A DNA stretch of 64,000 nucleotides from Brucella rhizosphaerae (GTDB lineage Bacteria; Pseudomonadota; Alphaproteobacteria; Rhizobiales; Rhizobiaceae): assembly GCF_002252475.1 (NCBI RefSeq), contig NZ_NNRK01000021.1:24473-88472 (forward strand), given 5' to 3'. Positions within the stretch are counted from its first letter, which is position 1. Each line of letters starts with the position of its first letter. The translations under genes were made by a program, and so were the position numbers. Below the pieces are notes generated by a model. The model was not told where the DNA came from, searched no databases, and was given only the letters and a program-made list of their open reading frames with translations. Positions 9,084 to 21,500 of the stretch are shown here, one piece after another.

Positions 9084-9636
9084 AGTTGTTCAAATTTCCC
9101 GAACCACTTCTCTAATTGAGCCCAAACATCCTTTGTACAGGTGGGTCAGCAAATTTAAGGAGGGTTCCCATCTGTTGAGAGTTGCAGCTTTAAAGCAGAT
9201 CGTTTGATTCTCAGGATCGACGAGCTGCCGACACAAATCTGTCTGGTTTTTCCAAACGTTCCAATCATCCCAGCGACTTGTGTCTCTTTAATCGGGACTA
9301 TTTGCTCTCACTGGACTTAGAGCTCTTTTATTATTTCATTGGGCTTTCCTCCGATCACATGAGTTTTTCATACATATTCCTTCAACTTAAGTCGAAAGTG
9401 TCCGTTATTATCGCCGATATGGCTTGACAATTTAGGGGAAATCTCGCATCCGACTAAATATTATTCTGGTTGCAGCATTGCTGTTCTGCGTGTGGGGCGG
9501 GAGGAACTTCAGACAATTCGGCAACCAACGCATGCATAGTTCAATCGAGTATCGATCATCATAATTGGCAAAGTCTTTTATATGATCCACCGACCTTTGA
9601 GTGGGAATTGGTCGGTTCAATCGGGGACGTATTGAA
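9084..9636. other. intergenic stretch upstream of the secretion operon
   Basis: About 550 bases without a convincing gene, AT-richer than the operon that follows. It probably carries the operon promoter. A TTGACA box at 9424-9429 has no well-spaced -10 partner, so I do not call a promoter. The frames on either strand here are short and lack family features. Confidence 0.4.
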
Positions 9637-10230
9637 ATGCAATTTAGTATGAATTTGGCTCCTTTGGGTGCCGCTGTAATTATTTTGATGTCGACCTTTC
9701 TTCCTGCACAGGCACAGGAAGCCGCTGCTGCCGTTGCCAAACCGGAAGCCCCCACAGTTCAATCCACCCGTTTTGATGACTGGTATTATCGTTGCGCTGA
9801 GGTCAAAGCTGCTGACGGGAAAGCTCTGTCACAATGTGAAGTGGCACAGATTGCCCAGGTCAAGCAAGGCGAGGAGAACGTCAATGTTCTCACATTGGCT
9901 ATTGCCAAGGCTGCGCCCGAAGCTGGAAAGAAGCCTTCCGGCAATGAGCTGCTACTGACTGCTCTTGTGCCGCTGAATGTTGTGCTGCCAATCGGTCTTG
10001 GTTTGGCTGCCGACGGCAAGGATGTCGTCACGATCCCTTATCGCAATTGTAATCAGGCCGGATGCTGGGCACAGCAGAAGCTCGATCAAAAAATGCTGAC
10101 AGCTTTGCAGAAAGGGTCTGCAGGAGAAGCCCGTCTACGCCTGATGAATGGGCAGAACATCAATCTGAAGTTTTCGTTGAAAGGGCTCACCAAGGCTCTC
10201 GCAGAACTGCAAAAACCAACTAAAGCCTGA
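9637..10230 (+). CDS. IalB-family (invasion associated locus B) periplasmic protein
   Basis: The ATG at 9637 has a GGGGAC site upstream and gives 197 residues with a good signal peptide ending AQAQ-EA; the longer frame from 9601 has no such start. The mature protein has the IalB pattern: FDDWYYRCAEV, SQCEVAQ, a long beta-rich middle (LVPLNVVLPIGLGLAADG), PYRNCNQAGCWAQQ, and a C-terminal MLTALQKG segment. Four cysteines in two pairs suggest disulfides in the periplasm. The gene ends 11 bases before the TpsB gene and is probably the first gene of the secretion operon, an unusual partner for such a locus. Confidence 0.85.
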   Translation: MQFSMNLAPLGAAVIILMSTFLPAQAQEAAAAVAKPEAPTVQSTRFDDWYYRCAEVKAADGKALSQCEVAQIAQVKQGEENVNVLTLAIAKAAPEAGKKPSGNELLLTALVPLNVVLPIGLGLAADGKDVVTIPYRNCNQAGCWAQQKLDQKMLTALQKGSAGEARLRLMNGQNINLKFSLKGLTKALAELQKPTKA

Positions 10231-10241
10231 CGGATAAGATT

Positions 10242-12011
10242 ATGATTTATTCTGTTCGTTTGGGCCAGCTTTGGTTCGCAGTTTGCGTGGCTTTGCTTGC
10301 TTCAGCAACTTCTGGTTTTGCGCAGCAATCACCAATTGCGGCATCCAATCCGTCTGCATCCCCTGCCGATGATTTCATGCGTCGTCAGGCCGAACAGGAT
10401 TTGGAACAGCGATTACGTGCTTTGGGAGATGCAACTCCACGTGAAGTGACACCAGCCACGCCCGAGCAAGCTGGGCCTTTGAGCAAAGCTGCAAAAGGTC
10501 CATGCTTCGCAATTACCCGTGTCGAGGTGGAGGGTGTCACTCTGCTTTCCAAGTCAATACTTGCGCCTACGCTGGCGTCATATCAAAACAAGTGCATCGG
10601 CCTTGCTGACATCAATGTTCTCTTGAAAGACATCACCAGCCTTTACATGGATGCAGGCTATATTACGTCGCGCGTTTATGTGCCGGAACAGGACATTGCA
10701 AAGACCAGAGTTTTGCGCCTTGTGGCTGCCGAAGGTTCACTTTCTGATATTTACCTGAATGGTAAACCTGCAGCTTATCCGGGATTGCTTGCAACAGCCT
10801 TTCCGGGTTTGAAGGGTAAGCCCGTTAACATCCGCGATGTTGAACAAGGCCTCGATCAGGTCAATCGACTGTCTTCTAACAATGCCAAGACTTCAATGTT
10901 GCCCGGAAAAGAGCCCGGAGCATCTATTCTCAACGTCGAGAATAAACCCGGTCTACCTTGGCATTTCTCGGTGGCCAACAACAATCTTGGCCAGAAGTCG
11001 ACCGGTTATTCGCGATCATCAGTGTCGTTTCGGATGGATAATCTGGTCAATCTGAATGACCTCGTATCGCTCAACTATGAACACACCGGGCCTGATTATC
11101 CCTGGCCCAACGACGGTACAGGACAGAGCAACAGCATTTCCGGCTCGATCAGTGTGCCTTATGGCTACTGGAGCTTCACGCTCAATGGCTCCTATTACAA
11201 ATACCGCAGTTCCGTTCCCGGCCAATATTCTGACATCGACACATCCGGAAATTCCAAACAATTGGGCTTCAACGTTGATCGGGTAATCCTGCGAGACAAG
11301 GATTCTATCACCACGTTCAATGCAGGTCTCGCGTATAAGGCTACAGACAACTTTTTGATGGGTAATCTGATCGAGGTTGGCAGTCGCGAATATTCGGTTG
11401 CCAATCTCGGTATCTCTCATTCGCGTCGTATGCTGGGCGGGCTGTGGGTTTTTGACCTGAGCTACAATCAGGGCCTTGGCGTGTTTGGTGCAACCAGACG
11501 CGGAGAACCCGGCGCAGGTGATGCCGAGCCTGAATTTGCGAAGTTTACGGGGACGATAAACGTCACCAAACCTTTCCAGTTGGCGAGCCAGAACCTGCAA
11601 TTCTCTACGCTGATCAACGGGCAGTATTCACCGGACAATCTCTATGGGGCCGAGCAAATATCGCTTGGCGGCTATTCCAACGTGCGCGGAACCCGCGACA
11701 GTATTCTGTTCGGCAATAATGGCCTGTTCACCCGCAATGAGATCACGTGGCGCACGTTGCCGTGGAAGGACAGCGAACTTCTGACCAAACGGCTAGGCGA
11801 GTTGCGGCCCTATGCAGCCATTGATTATGGCCATGTTTTTGAACAGGCGCGATTTGGCATTGAAGGTGGTGATGTTTCTGGTTGGACCGTGGGGATGCGT
11901 CTGGCTGGTGGCAATATTGGTGCTGACATTGGCTATTCGCGCATCATCAAAAGTACGGACGAGACCAACGGTAAAGATCTGTTTTTTGTCAGCACATCAC
12001 TGCAGTGGTGA
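10242..12011 (+). CDS. TpsB outer-membrane transporter (ShlB/FhaC/CdiB family)
   Basis: The protein is 589 residues, the usual size of TpsB transporters. A signal peptide ends near SGFA-QQ (residue 27). Residues about 85-165 form a POTRA domain (CFAITRVEVEGVTLLSKS, then DAGYITSRVYVPEQDI), followed by a second POTRA region and a C-terminal 16-strand barrel. The conserved lid-loop motif VRGTR occurs near residue 480. The protein should export the giant TpsA encoded downstream. The final residues SLQW match the aromatic C-terminal end typical of barrels inserted by BAM. It lies between the IalB-like gene and a lipoprotein gene, all on the plus strand. Confidence 0.92.
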   Translation: MIYSVRLGQLWFAVCVALLASATSGFAQQSPIAASNPSASPADDFMRRQAEQDLEQRLRALGDATPREVTPATPEQAGPLSKAAKGPCFAITRVEVEGVTLLSKSILAPTLASYQNKCIGLADINVLLKDITSLYMDAGYITSRVYVPEQDIAKTRVLRLVAAEGSLSDIYLNGKPAAYPGLLATAFPGLKGKPVNIRDVEQGLDQVNRLSSNNAKTSMLPGKEPGASILNVENKPGLPWHFSVANNNLGQKSTGYSRSSVSFRMDNLVNLNDLVSLNYEHTGPDYPWPNDGTGQSNSISGSISVPYGYWSFTLNGSYYKYRSSVPGQYSDIDTSGNSKQLGFNVDRVILRDKDSITTFNAGLAYKATDNFLMGNLIEVGSREYSVANLGISHSRRMLGGLWVFDLSYNQGLGVFGATRRGEPGAGDAEPEFAKFTGTINVTKPFQLASQNLQFSTLINGQYSPDNLYGAEQISLGGYSNVRGTRDSILFGNNGLFTRNEITWRTLPWKDSELLTKRLGELRPYAAIDYGHVFEQARFGIEGGDVSGWTVGMRLAGGNIGADIGYSRIIKSTDETNGKDLFFVSTSLQW

Positions 12012-12031
12012 TGCGTTAGTAGGGGATAGTT

Positions 12032-12484
12032 ATGGTTTTAGGGAATATTTTGAACAACAGGAAACGGCATTTTGCGGTAGCGACAGCGATGGTCCTTAGC
12101 ATCGCTCTTGCAGGCTGCGGCGGTCGTGAAGCAAAACCTATTGCGATAACCAATCCGACCGATAGCGCATTTGATTGTGCGGGGATTTCACGGGAATTTG
12201 CTGCGAATGAGCGGCAGATAATGGTCACTCTGAAAGAACGCAGTCAGGCTCAGGGCAAGAATATTGTTCTGGGAGCCGCAGGTGTCCTTTTCCTTCCTGC
12301 ACTGTTTTTCATGGACCCGAAGTCGCCTGAGAAGGTGGAGATCGATGCGCTGCGCAATCGCAACAAGGTTCTCGAAGACATTGCACGCACCAAGAAGTGT
12401 TCGGCCCTCAAATCCCAACTGACCGAAGTTTACAAAAAACTCGACAATCCGGGCAGCGGACAGTCCGCAAAATCGAGAGATTAG
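12032..12484 (+). CDS. small lipoprotein within the secretion operon
   Basis: This 150-residue protein has a lipoprotein signal: a basic N-terminus, a hydrophobic core and the lipobox LAGC with Cys29. A second hydrophobic stretch lies at about residues 77-94 (VLGAAGVLFLPALFFMD), then a charged helical C-terminal half with two further cysteines (KKCSAL, and FDCAG nearer the start). I do not recognise the family. It lies 20 bases after tpsB and 60 bases before the start of tpsA, so it is almost certainly co-transcribed and may assist assembly or surface retention of the exoprotein. Confidence 0.75.
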   Translation: MVLGNILNNRKRHFAVATAMVLSIALAGCGGREAKPIAITNPTDSAFDCAGISREFAANERQIMVTLKERSQAQGKNIVLGAAGVLFLPALFFMDPKSPEKVEIDALRNRNKVLEDIARTKKCSALKSQLTEVYKKLDNPGSGQSAKSRD

Positions 12485-12544
12485 AGACTCTTGCGGCTTA
12501 AACGCCGCATGATTTTCGATTCATATTTTAAGGCAGGATCGGCC

Positions 12545-15500
12545 ATGAAGAATTTTGCATACCGTCATTATTTCTCGCGTGTATCCGGTTTCTCCAAGGG
12601 AACCAAGCGGACACATCGCTGGTTTGATCCTGTCGCATTTGCCCGTAAAGGCGTTGCCAGTCTTCTAAGTGGGCTTCTGGTTCTCCAGCCCGTGTTATTG
12701 CAGGCGCAACAGCTGACACCGGATGTCAGTGCTCCGATTGGCAATCAACCGGGTATAGGGGCGGCCCCCAATGGTGTTCCACTAGTCGATATTGTGACGC
12801 CGAACCAGCAAGGGCTGTCGCATAATAAATATGGCGACTTCAATGTCGGAACGCCTGGTCTGATCCTCAATAACCACAATGGCGAGTTAGGAAACTCGAA
12901 GCTCGGTGGCGTGACACCGGGCAATGCCAATCTGAAGAACAGCGGGCCTGCAAGCGTCATTCTCAATGAAGTTACGAGTGGCAATCGCAGTGCCCTGCAA
13001 GGGGCAACGGAAGTGTTCGGCGGCAGAGCAGATGTCATTATCGCCAACCCTAACGGGATCACCTGTGATGGCTGTGGCTTCATCAACACGCCACGCGCCA
13101 CGCTAACCACAGGCACACCCGACATCGATGGTACAGGAAGGCTGTCTGGTTTCACTGTTCAGGGCGGTGATGTCACCTTTGGATCGAAAGGTGGCAACTT
13201 TGCTTCTGGCGATGGAACCGTTGATCTTTTCGATATCGTGTCCCGCCGCATTCAGATCGATGGTCCGGTCAATGGCAAAAACCTCCGGCTGACGGCAGGT
13301 CGACAAAAGTTCGACTACACTACGGGCGAAGCCACGGCTTTGAGCGGAACTGAGGATGCGGGCGAGTTCGCCATTGACGGCTCTGCCCTTGGTGCCATGC
13401 AGGCCGATCGTATCAAGATCGTTGTCACCGATAAAGGTGCTGGCGTGCGTATGCGCAATGATATGGCGGCCAATGCGGGCGAACTTACGCTTTCTGCAGA
13501 TGGCAAGATATCGCTTGGTAACGCTTCTGGTCGTGACGGCGTTTCCGTACAATCGAAGAGCAGGCAGGTCGAAGCAAAGAAGATCACCTCGAAAAAGAAG
13601 GTGGTCGTCAAGTCAGCCAAAGGCATCACACTGGAAGCGGTTTCTGCCGACGAAGATGTCATTCTGGGCAATGGCGACGGCTTGCTTTCTGTCGCAGGGG
13701 ACGTTGGATCCCTTAGAAATATAGAGCTGACCTCGTTCGGTGCGATTACGGCTGGCAATATCGCAGCTGGCAAGAACGCAAGCTTGCAAGCGGGACAGGG
13801 CATCGCTGCTGGTCAGCTTAATGTCGACGGTGCGGCAAATCTGACCACGGCATCTGGTAACATCGCGCTGTCCGGCACTACTAAAGCAGGTGGCGGCGTG
13901 CTGACCATGACGGCTACGTCCGGTTCTATCACCGCTGCCTCGCTTGTCAGTTTCAACAATATGGCGCTGACCGCCGGCACCGACATTACGACCGGTGATA
14001 TTCTGTCTGGCGGTGCGCTTGTTGCCTCCGCGCGTTCTTTGAAAGCTGGGAATGTTGTCTCGGGCGTTGATGTCGTCGCTACCAACGCTGCCAATGGCGC
14101 TATCCAAATCGGATCGACAGGCGACATGCGCCTTGCTACGTCTGGGGGGATTGATGTTGCTTCTCTGCTTTCTGCCGGAAATCTGAATATAGCCGCTGCA
14201 GCACTTGCAGCGCAAAACGTGACCAGCCACGGGACTGTTGTGATTTCTGGCGACACAAATGTCTCGGGCCAGATTCTGGGCAGTGGTGATGTCAGCATCG
14301 CGGGCGCAAACATCACAGCTGGTGCGATCATCTCAGGCGTTGATTTTGTAGCCAGCAGGTCCTCAAACGGGGCCATTATTGTCGGAAACACAGGCGATAC
14401 AACGCTTTTAGCGCAAGCCGGAACGATTAATGTTGGCACGCTTCTTTCGGCGGGCAATTTTCTTGGCGATACCGCCACATTCAAAGCCGCTAATGTCACC
14501 AGCTATGGTGCGGCTAATATCGCCGGCACAACGACGATCAGCGGCCAGCTTCTGGCGGGCTCAGACGTCACCATTAACGGATCAGCGATTTCTATCGGTG
14601 CTGCTGTTGCTGGTGTCGATCTGACTGCATTGCGCCAAGGCAATATCGTTTTGGGGAATGGCGCACGCACGCTTAATCTCACCGCGACCGCTGGTGATCT
14701 CAAAGCAGATCGGTTGCTATCATCTGGAAACACAATTGCTTCTGCTTCCAGAAATCTTTCCGCAAATATTCTCACGCATGGCGACCTCAGTCTTACAGCA
14801 GGTGGTAATCTTACGCTTTCCGGTCAATCACTTTCGGGCGGAAATGCAACTCTCACAGCAGGTTCGATGAACATCGGAACACTTGTTTCCGGTGTTGATT
14901 TTGCAGCAACTGAACAATCAGGCCGTTCGCTTACCTTAAAACCTGGCGCGGCCAGTGCGACCAGTTCGACTGGCAATGCCCAGTCTGGCCAGATGACATT
15001 AACGGCCACTGGCGAGATTGACGCTGGAACTTTGTTGTCAGCACAGGCTTTGACGGTCAATGCCGGATCATTCAATGCCACAAACGTCACCAGCAATAGT
15101 ACTGCTAATATCACGGGCGCAACTACGATCAGTGGCCAGCTTTTGGCGGGTTCTGATCTTGCCGTTACGGGGGCTGCAATCAACATCGCGACGGCTGTCG
15201 CTGGCGTTGATCTGGTCGCTTTGGCCAAAGGAACAATAGCAACAAGCAATGTTGCAAGTGGCCTCAACCTGATTGCTACGGCTGGTGATCTGATCACCAA
15301 CCGTCTTCTTTCCTCTGGAACAACAGTCGCGTCTGCTACAAGAAACCTGTCAGCGAATGTCGTTTCGCGCGGCGATCTGACCCTGACGGCGGGCGGCGCT
15401 GTTACCCTTTCCGGCCAGTCTCTGGCAGGTGGCAATGCGACCATCAACGGAGCATCACTTAACATCGGAACGCTTGTTTCTGGCGTTGATTTTGCTGCCA

Positions 15501-18500
15501 CCGAGCAGTCAGGCGGCTCTCTGATCCTCAAGACTGGTTTGGCTAATGCAGGCCAGATGTTGCTCAATGCTTCCAGTGGCTCGATTTTCGCTGATCAGTT
15601 GCTGAGTGGCGGCGATCTGAAGGCCAAAGCACAACAGAACGTTTCCTACAATAGCTTGCAAAGCTTCGCCTCCGCCGATCTCAATGTGGTCTTAGGTGCC
15701 ATCAGTCTGGACAAGAATACGGTCGCGAAGGGTAATATCGCGCTGACGTTGCAAAGCCTTGATCTGAGCAATAATCGTTCCAAGCTTGCGACCGCTGGAA
15801 ATCTCATCGTAAACGCTGCAAGTGCCGATCTTTCGAACTCGACGCTCATTTTTGGCGGCATTGCTTTGAACCTCTCAGGTTCTGCTGATGCTGCAAATTC
15901 GAAAATCCGCGCGGTTACAGCTGATGGCGGCAGCGGCGATATTACAATCAATGCCCAGACAATATCGACGACGTCTGCGACGGCGCTCCTTGCTGCCAAT
16001 GACCTCACTCTGACACTTGCTTCGCTTACAAACCCTGGACAGCTTGCCGCCAACAGAAATCTGACGCTCAATATTGCAGGCAGCTTCACGAATACCGCGT
16101 CCGGTCTTGTTTATGCCGGACAGGACGGTCGCCTTTATGTTGCAGGCGATCTTCTCAACGATCAGGGTGCGATCCTTGTTGGTAACGACCTGACGATTGC
16201 AGCAAACGCAAATGGCGAACGCAATCAGTCCATTACCAATGTGTCCGGTCTAATTAAAGCCGGGCGTGATGCCGACATTACAACGGCAAATCTGACCAAT
16301 AAGCGTAGTACAGTTCCGACCTGGTCGACGGTTGTTGTGAGCAACGACGCTATTGCAAAGTTTGAGCTTAATCCCGAGACATGGGGTAAGCCGCTTGGAC
16401 ATATCTTTGTCAACTCAAACACCAACGCACCGCTTAATCTTTACCCCGGCGAAGATTATGCTGAGCTCGCATGGATGGCACAGCTTTACGGCGTGATCAC
16501 CTTTGCTGACGGTACATCCTACCGCACGCGCAGCTTGCAGTCTTATGAAGAAAATACTCCCTGGAAATGGGGTGACAGCCTCAGCAGCGTCCAGGCAATG
16601 CGCAACTGGCTGCTGTCGCGTTATCCGGGCGACGGAAAAGGCAACATTCTTCTGACACCTGATTTGCAGAGCAAATCGGTCATCATCGTCAACCGCAACG
16701 ATCCGTTTGCCTGGACATTTACCTGGGACGAAGGCACCCAGATGCGTCAGTCGATTGAAGAACAGCGATTTGATGGCAATCTATCTCCTGAGGCTCTTAT
16801 CCAGACAGGCCGCAATCTGAACATTGATGCGACGATCCTCAACAATGCTCATAGCTCGATTGAAGCGGGTGGAAATGCAAAACTGACGGGCTCGGTTCTT
16901 AACAATGAAGGTGTTGCGCTCTATCGCACTGTGACTTCCAAGTGTGAGGCGACAGGTGGTTGCGAGGCGTATGATGCCAATGGCAATCGCGATGGTACCA
17001 ATGATCTGGACAAGGGTAATTCTCGGGTAACAGGCCAAACGATTGTTGGCGGCGCATTCGGCAACATCAAAGCAGCTGGCAACATGGATATCAGCGGCTT
17101 TGCGAGCGTCAACAACACCTCTGCACCCGGATCGATTGCTGGCGGCGCGCAGCTTTCTACTGCACCGGTCACCAATGATCCGACTGCTGCCCTGAATGGC
17201 CTGACGGCAGCGGGTGCGTTGTTCACACCAAATTCTGCAATAGCAAATCTTTTGGCTGAAAAGGGTATCTCGGTTTCCGGCAATAGCCTGCAAGCGGGCG
17301 GACTGCCATTATCACCAGCGGAAATTATTGCGGCTCTGGGTTCGATAGCGCCTAAGCCAGACTCCGGTGGTTTTGGCGGCACAATTCCCGGACAAGTCTT
17401 TCTCTATGAAACCCGTGCCGAGTTCCTGGACGTAAGCAAGTTCTACGGTTCCGGCTATTTCATCAATCGAATTGGTTATAACCCTGACCGTTCTATTCCG
17501 TTTATGGGGGACGCCTATTTCGAGAACCAGCTGGTCGATCAACAATTGCGTCAGCTCATCAATCAGGGGCTTGGCAAGGGTTCGTTCATACCGGGAAGCG
17601 ACGCCATTGAACAGATGAAGGTTCTGCTCGACCGCGGCGCGGACTTTGCGAGCGCCAATGGTCTGACAATCGGCGAAAAGCTTTCACCAGAACTCATCGC
17701 CAATCTGACCGAAACGATGGTCTGGTATGAGAAGAAGACCGTCAACGGCATCGAAGTGCTTGTACCGACCGTTTATATCGCCAATGCCGACAAGGCGAAC
17801 TTGACGGTTGCAGGCGCAATCATCTCCGGTGACACAGTCAATATGAATGTCAGTGATGTCAGCAACGCTGGCGTTATCCAGGCTAAAACTGACCTGAAGC
17901 TTCAGGCTACAAATATCACCGCAACGGGCGGCAGCTTTACCGCTGGCAACGATCTGTCGCTGTCAGCATCGCAGAACCTGACAATTGCGGCAGCCGACAT
18001 GCAGATCGGCGGTGAGACCTTCGTCAAAGCGGGCAGCGGTGTGCAGGCGGGTGGCAATGCAAGCCTTTCGGCAGGTGATGCACTCACCTTGCGCGGTGCA
18101 GAGGTCAAAGCAGGTAATGACGTCGATCTCACGGGACAAACTGTGACGCTCGACACGGCAAAGGCGACCAATAATGGTTCCGACAATGTCATCGGCACAA
18201 ATGTCCAATCGGGCGGCGATACGACGATCACCGCCAAACAGGATGTGAATGTTATTGGTTCCAATGTTGCAGCTGGCGGCAATCTCGGCATTGAGGCTGA
18301 ACAAGGTTCGGTCAATGTTGTCGCGGCAGGCGTTGAGAAGAAGGTCAACGGTGTTGCTGGCACACGCATGTCGCAGACGGATTCCACCTTTGCACAAACA
18401 TCCAACCTGTCGTCGGGTGGTGACACCTCCATTAAAGCAGGCGACGATATTCTGATATCGGGTTCAAAGGTGAAGGCAGGCGGTGACGTCAGCATCGAAG

Positions 18501-21500
18501 CCAAGGACGATATCAATATCACGGTCGCTCAACAGCGTACCGAGACAATTGGTTCGGAAGTCAAACAGGGTTCCGAAACCCATATTGGCTCGGAAATCAG
18601 TTCTGGCGGTTCGGCCAGCGTTGCAGCAGGCGACAAGACCGATGTCGACAATTCGCATGATCTCAACATTATTGGCTCGAAAATTGATGCCAAGGGCAAG
18701 GTTGATCTCAGCGCAACCGACAATGTCACCATCGCAGAAGCGCGGGATACGGGCTATTCGCAGCTTGATACGAGTTCAAAGGGTATTTTCAGCAAAAAGG
18801 AAAGCCATAGTCGTACTGAAACCGAAACCGCTGTTGGATCGTCGATTAGCGGTGGTGACGGTGTCGATATCAGCTCCGGCAAGGATACGACGATTTCTGC
18901 CTCGAACATTCAGGCGGGAACGGCCGATAACAAGGCTGATCTGAATATCGATGCAGGTGGTGATCTGATCATCGCGTCCGGCAAGAACACCTCTGAAACG
19001 GATGCCTCCAAATCAAAATCAGGCCTTTTGTCGAAGAAGAGCGACAAGGGACACACTTACGATGAAACGACGGTTGCATCCGAGCTTGGTGCATCCGGCA
19101 ATGTGAACCTCAATGCTGGCGACAATGTCGTGATCTCCGGCTCCAAGGTCACGGCCGGTGAGAACATCGCAGTCGAAGGTGACAGCGTTTCCATCATCGG
19201 TGCGCAGGAACAGCACGATGCTTCATCGTCCTCCAAGAAGTCCGGACTTGGTGCCGGCTCCGGCGACGGCTTCTATTCGGTCTGGGGCAAGGAAGAAAAA
19301 AGCAGCAAGGAAAACACTGTCGCGAACGTCAGTTCTGAACTGTCCGCTGGAAACGATGTCTCCATCAAGGCTCGCGAAACCGACGTCAACATTGTCGGCT
19401 CGAAAGTCGAAGCAGGCAACGATATCGCACTCGATGCGGCGCGCGACGTTAACATCCTGCCGGGTGCGGAAAGTTACGCTTCTGAGGACAAGGAGAAGCG
19501 ATCCGGTTTTGGCGTTCAGGTGAAGTCCAGCGAAGGCAGCGCTTCCATCGGTATTGGTTTTGGCTCGTCGAAAGACGAAACGAAGCAGGGTGCTGAGACA
19601 AATGCTGTCTCCAGTCTAAAGGCTGGCAACAACGTCATCATCAATGCGGGTCGCGATGCGAACCTTCAGGCCGCACGGGTTGAAGCCGAAAACGATGTCG
19701 CCATTACAGCAGAGCGGGATGTCAATCTTCTCGCTGCACAGGACAAGACCAATTACGAGCATATGCATGAGGAACTGTTTGCGGGGATCACCGCGAGTGT
19801 TTCCACAGGTCTCGTCAGTTCGGCCAAGAGCATTGCTGATGCTGCGGGTAAGGTCGCCAAGGTGTCAGACGGCTATTCCGCAGCCAATGCAGGCTTTGCA
19901 GGTCTGAAGGCAGCAGACGCATTGAACAATATCAGCTCGATGTTCACGCTGGATGAAAACGGCAATGCCAAGGGCAATGTCGCCTCTGCGTCAGTTGGCG
20001 TGGGGTTTGAATATTCAAAGTCGAAGGAAAGTGCAGAAAGCTCGACCCCTGTCGTTACAGGCATTCGTGGCGGAAACAGCGTTTCCATTGAAGCCAAGTC
20101 AGGCGACATCAACAGCCATGGCGCACAGATTGTTGCTGGCTATGATGAAAATGGTGTGCTTTCTGGTGGAGCTGGCGATATCAGCCTGAAAGCTGGCAAT
20201 GATATCAATCTGGAAAGCGCGCAGGCTACCAACTCTTCGTCGTCATCCAGCACATCAGCAGGAGCGAGTGTTGGTGTCTCGGCAGGTGTATCCATTACGG
20301 GCGTTGAATTTGGTCCCTATGCCAATGCGCATGGCGGCGTCGGGAAATCCAAAGGCAACGGGACGACTCAGGTCAACACTCACGTCAATGCCACGGGCAA
20401 TATCACCATTGAATCCGGCCGGGACACCAATCTGAAAGGTGCGGTCGTCGAAGGTGACACCGTCACGGCGGACGTTGGTCGCGATCTCAACATCATCTCG
20501 GTTCCCGACACCGGGGAAAACTCGAACAAGTCTGTTTCGCTTGGCGTCAGCACCTCTGGCATTTCCCCGGGCTATAGCACAGGTTCCGGCGAAACCAACT
20601 GGATCAGCGAGCAGTCCGGTCTCGTGTCAAAAGGTGAGATGGATGTCACTGTCGAGGGCAACACGCATCTGGGTGCAGGCAAGATCGTTTCTAAGAGTGG
20701 TGATCTTACCCTCGATACCGGTACGCTAACCCATGAGGATTTCTCAGGATCGAAGCAATATGAGGGCTTCGATGTTCAGGCCAATATCGACCTAACCGGT
20801 AAGCAACAGCAGCCGGATCAGACCTCTCAGCCAAAGAACTCAGCTGAAGGCACTTACCAGCTTGACGACACGCGTCAGGAAGTGCGCGCCACCGTCGGGC
20901 CGGGTGAGATCATTATCCGCGACAAGGACAAACAGGCAGAACTGGAAGCGAGCGGCCAGACCGAAGACCTCGCAGCGCTCAACCGCGATCCCGACATGGC
21001 TTACGAAATCACCAAGGATAAGCATGTCGAGATCGACTATTATCTGTCGGATACGTCGGTAAAGGCGGCGTTGGAGGCTGGGAAATCAACGGTTGAGATC
21101 GTTATCGATGCTCTGGGGCGGATGGCGAATGATGGTAAGCTCACGCCACAGGACTACGATACGGCTCGCAGACTTGCGAAGTATAAAGACGATCCGAACG
21201 TTATCGCTCAGTTGAATGCATGCGGTCAGCGGCAGGGCTTCAATCAGTTCAGCCCGTTGGATTGGCTGATAACACCCGCTCATGCGCAGGCCCCGTGCAT
21301 GATCAGTACGACCGAAGGAACATTTCCGATCTCTGTAATTGGTGCAGAGACATGCAGAACGGCATTTGCTGTGATGACCGGAACTGCTGGTTTGATGGGT
21401 CTTGCGACTGCAACCATTTTACTTGGCACCACGAATCCAGCAGGCGGCGGCAAGATTGATGAGACGCACAATCTGGATGACGGTACTGTCGTACGCCTGC

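Noticed and set aside
13950..15600. Regularly spaced repeats that might suggest a CRISPR array
   Set aside because: The repeats are long, coding and imperfect, with a period near 280 bases inside one large frame; this is protein repeat structure.
13315..16089. Several long minus-strand open frames opposite the tpsA repeats
   Set aside because: They arise from the repetitive codon pattern of tpsA; their translations are rich in Ala, Pro, Ser and Thr and have no recognisable domains.
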